In this document: piece by piece, positions 5,648 through 7,127 of the stretch
Position numbering within the stretch: the first letter of the stretch is position 1
How the letters are laid out: each line of letters starts with the position of its first letter
Source of the DNA: Acidobacteriota bacterium
GTDB taxonomy: Bacteria > Acidobacteriota > Terriglobia > Terriglobales > Acidobacteriaceae
NCBI GenBank assembly: GCA_003225595.1
Contig: QIAR01000161.1
Coordinates: 1-7,127 of the forward strand
Length of the DNA: 7,127 nt
Direction: 5' to 3'
Position numbers and translations under genes: made by a program
Notes under the pieces: model-generated
Databases searched by the model: none
Told to the model about the DNA's origin: nothing
What the model saw: only the letters and a program-made list of their open reading frames with translations

Positions 5648-6337
5648 ATGAAGGGCAAGGTTGTACTCGTAACGGGCGCCAACGGTGGCCTGGGGACCTA
5701 TGTGACGCAGGCGTTTCTCGATGCCGGTGCAACCGTCGTTGGTACATCGCGAAAGATACAGCAGTCTGACTTCAACAACCCAAACTTTACCGCGGTGCCA
5801 GCGGAGATTTCGACGCGCGAGGGCGCCAAGGTACTAGTGGATCAGGTAGTGGCCCGTTTCGGAAAGCTGGATGTTTTGGCCCACACAGTCGGCGGTTTCG
5901 CGGGTGGCCAATCGATCGCGGACACCGACGACGCGACCTTGCAGCGCATGTTGGAGCTAAATCTGAATTGTGTATTTCACATTCTCCGGGCAGCTGTTCC
6001 GCCTCTGCGAAAAACGGGCAACGGACGCATCATTGCGATCGGGAGCCGGGCCGCGCTGGAGCCTGGCGCAGGCGTGGGTGCTTACAGCGCCTCGAAAGCG
6101 GCCATGGTCTCGCTGTTGAAAACTGTGGCGCTCGAAAACAAAGACAAGGGACTCACCGCAAATGCGATCTTGCCCGGCACGATGGACACACCGGCCAACC
6201 GCAAAGCGATTCCGAACGCCGATGTCAGCAAGTGGGTGCAGCCGGCCACGGTCGCCGGGTTGGTGGTCTGGCTCGCGGGCGAATCTGGCAAGGACGTCAA
6301 CGGATCTGTGATCCCGGTTTACGGTAGAGATGCTTGA
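5648..6337 (+). CDS. Short-chain dehydrogenase/reductase (SDR)
   Basis: This is a 229-residue classical SDR, a soluble NAD(P)-dependent oxidoreductase with a Rossmann fold. TGANGGLG (9-16) is the glycine-rich dinucleotide loop. DVLAHTVGG (75-83) stands at the place of the usual NNAG segment. LNLN (104-107) supplies the active-site Asn, S133 in IGSRA is the catalytic Ser, and Y146 and K150 in YSASK complete the tetrad. The C-terminal half ends with the common NGSVIPVYG segment. SRK (34-36) after the second strand, with a basic residue and no acidic one, suggests NADPH preference; that is inference. The length is slightly short of the usual 240-260. The ATG at 5648 is chosen over a GTG at 5630 because GGGAG (5637-5641) lies 6 bases before it and the first strand begins at once. 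The substrate is unknown. Its stop overlaps the next start by 8 bases, tying it to the membrane-protein operon. Confidence 0.94.
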   Translation: MKGKVVLVTGANGGLGTYVTQAFLDAGATVVGTSRKIQQSDFNNPNFTAVPAEISTREGAKVLVDQVVARFGKLDVLAHTVGGFAGGQSIADTDDATLQRMLELNLNCVFHILRAAVPPLRKTGNGRIIAIGSRAALEPGAGVGAYSASKAAMVSLLKTVALENKDKGLTANAILPGTMDTPANRKAIPNADVSKWVQPATVAGLVVWLAGESGKDVNGSVIPVYGRDA

Positions 6338-6587
6338 AATCGTCGCCAAAGCGATTGTTTACACCCTGGCGATATACGCTGGCCTTGGGTTGCTGTTTGC
6401 GATGCCATTCGTGTGTTTTGGTGTTCAACGCTCGGACTCCGAAGCTCAGGGCTCGGGCGTTGGTTTCCGATTGCTGATCCTGCCTGGCGTCGCCGCGTTC
6501 TGGCCGATGTTCCTTTACCGCTGGACGCGAGGAATCGTTGAACCTCCGGTCGAAAAGAACCCGCACCGGTTGTCGGATAAATCATGA
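6330..6587 (+). CDS. Small two-helix membrane protein, function unknown
   Basis: This 85-residue protein has two predicted membrane helices (about 8-32 and 47-63) joined by a polar loop, and ends in a charged tail. The second helix carries FRLLILPGVAAFWPMFLYRW, a Pro- and Trp-containing segment. I recall similar small proteins beside redox membrane genes in environmental bacteria, but cannot name a family. The ATG lies within the end of the SDR gene (8-base overlap), after a weak GGTAGAG. The stop overlaps the next start as ATGA. This tight packing indicates translational coupling and supports it being a real gene rather than a chance frame. Confidence 0.75.
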   Translation: MLEIVAKAIVYTLAIYAGLGLLFAMPFVCFGVQRSDSEAQGSGVGFRLLILPGVAAFWPMFLYRWTRGIVEPPVEKNPHRLSDKS

Positions 6588-7048
6588 TTCAGCCGCTCAG
6601 AGCCGTTCATCGCCGGGCATTCGTCACGCTGGCGCTAGTGCTACCCGCGATCCTGTTAATCGGACTTGGAGCGCGGCGTTCACGGCCAGGCCCAGGTGCG
6701 CAGGCTGCCGACCTGCCGGCCACCGCCTATGTTGTGAGGGAGTCGAGCAATTTGTGGCAGAAACATACGATTCAATCAAAGTTCTATAGCAGGTCTGATC
6801 GTCCTCAAGACATCGGTGTCGTTCTGCAATCGGCAGAAGAGTTCAACGAGCCGGACCTGCTGCTCTACTGGGCTGCCATCGGACCGGAGGGAAATTCTCT
6901 GCCTAAGGACGGCCGGCTAGTGGGCGCCTTCACCAAAGGCAAGGTTTTTCCCCTTCCATTGAACGAGAAGCGCGCTGGCTATTTGGTCCTGTTCAGCCAG
7001 GCTCATCACACTGTGTTTGACGCTGCCAGAGTGGAGACGTTGCCATGA
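6584..7048 (+). CDS. Membrane-anchored extracytoplasmic protein, function unknown
   Basis: This is a 154-residue protein with a basic N-terminus, one hydrophobic segment (about 12-29) ending in LGARRSR, and a soluble remainder. The segment could be a signal anchor or a signal peptide; an AQAAD stretch at 39-43 could be a cleavage site but lies far from the helix. The rest (about 45-154) looks like a small beta-rich domain with no Cys, no haem motif and no enzymatic motif that I recognise. It would face the periplasm. It starts on the ATGA overlap with the preceding gene and ends on an ATGA overlap with the next, so it is part of a coupled operon. Function is not deducible; an accessory subunit of a membrane redox complex is one guess. 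Confidence 0.78.
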   Translation: MIQPLRAVHRRAFVTLALVLPAILLIGLGARRSRPGPGAQAADLPATAYVVRESSNLWQKHTIQSKFYSRSDRPQDIGVVLQSAEEFNEPDLLLYWAAIGPEGNSLPKDGRLVGAFTKGKVFPLPLNEKRAGYLVLFSQAHHTVFDAARVETLP

Positions 7049-7127
7049 GCGTTCAATACGGCGCGATCAGTTGGAACCGGCAGAAGAAGGTGTACGACCT
7101 GACGCTCGTATCCTTGATTGTACTCTA
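7045..7127 (+). CDS. N-terminal fragment of a probable membrane protein, cut by the window edge
   Basis: Only 27 codons plus two bases are inside the window. They read MSVQYGAISWNRQKK, then VYDLTLVSLIVL, which is a basic, aromatic N-terminus leading into a hydrophobic helix. GGAG (7033-7036) lies 8 bases before the ATG, and the ATG overlaps the previous stop (ATGA). I recall that polytopic proteins with a ferric-reductase-like transmembrane domain begin in a similar way, with a WNRxKxxYD motif. The fragment is too short to confirm this. The call rests on that recollection and on the operon context. Confidence 0.6.
   Translation, partial: MSVQYGAISWNRQKKVYDLTLVSLIVL

Overview
The window is about 7.1 kb of moderately GC-rich, gene-dense bacterial chromosome. 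I see no mobile elements, RNA genes or CRISPR arrays. The protein styles (a CBM48-like fusion to a subtilase, an HXXEE membrane protein, a DUF1622-type pair, and a protein beginning MSVQYGAISWNRQKK) suggest a soil or environmental bacterium. Acidobacteriota is a guess from recalled protein flavour; no marker gene here settles it.

Left block (1-1931, minus strand): an NADPH-dependent FMN reductase-like flavoprotein is followed after 15 bases by a 63-residue zinc-ribbon protein. After a further 128 bases comes an MFS transporter whose C-terminal part runs off the left edge. A 173-base divergent promoter region (1932-2104) separates this block from a plus-strand glyoxalase/VOC-fold protein (2105-2587). 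That region holds a 9-bp inverted repeat just upstream of the VOC start. The VOC gene converges on the next block across a perfect 7-bp-stem hairpin.

Central block (2608-4784, minus strand): a 550-residue subtilisin-like protease carries an N-terminal pair of CxxC motifs and a C-terminal AMPK/isoamylase-type glycogen-binding (CBM48-like) domain. It has no visible signal peptide. Two bases after its stop codon begins an HXXEE-domain membrane protein, so the two are very probably co-translated. This pair is the most unusual part of the window.

Right block (4899-7127, plus strand): two overlapping small membrane proteins align to each other without gaps and look like a diverged tandem pair of DUF1622 type. 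After a weak terminator-like hairpin comes a short-chain dehydrogenase (SDR). It is chained by 8-, 4- and 4-base overlaps to an 85-residue two-helix membrane protein, a 154-residue membrane-anchored protein, and the first 27 codons of a further protein that runs off the right edge. The overlaps imply one translationally coupled operon, possibly a membrane redox module.

No stretch longer than 300 bases lacks a gene. Many other open frames exist on both strands, but they lie antisense to or out of frame with these genes and I regard them as shadows.
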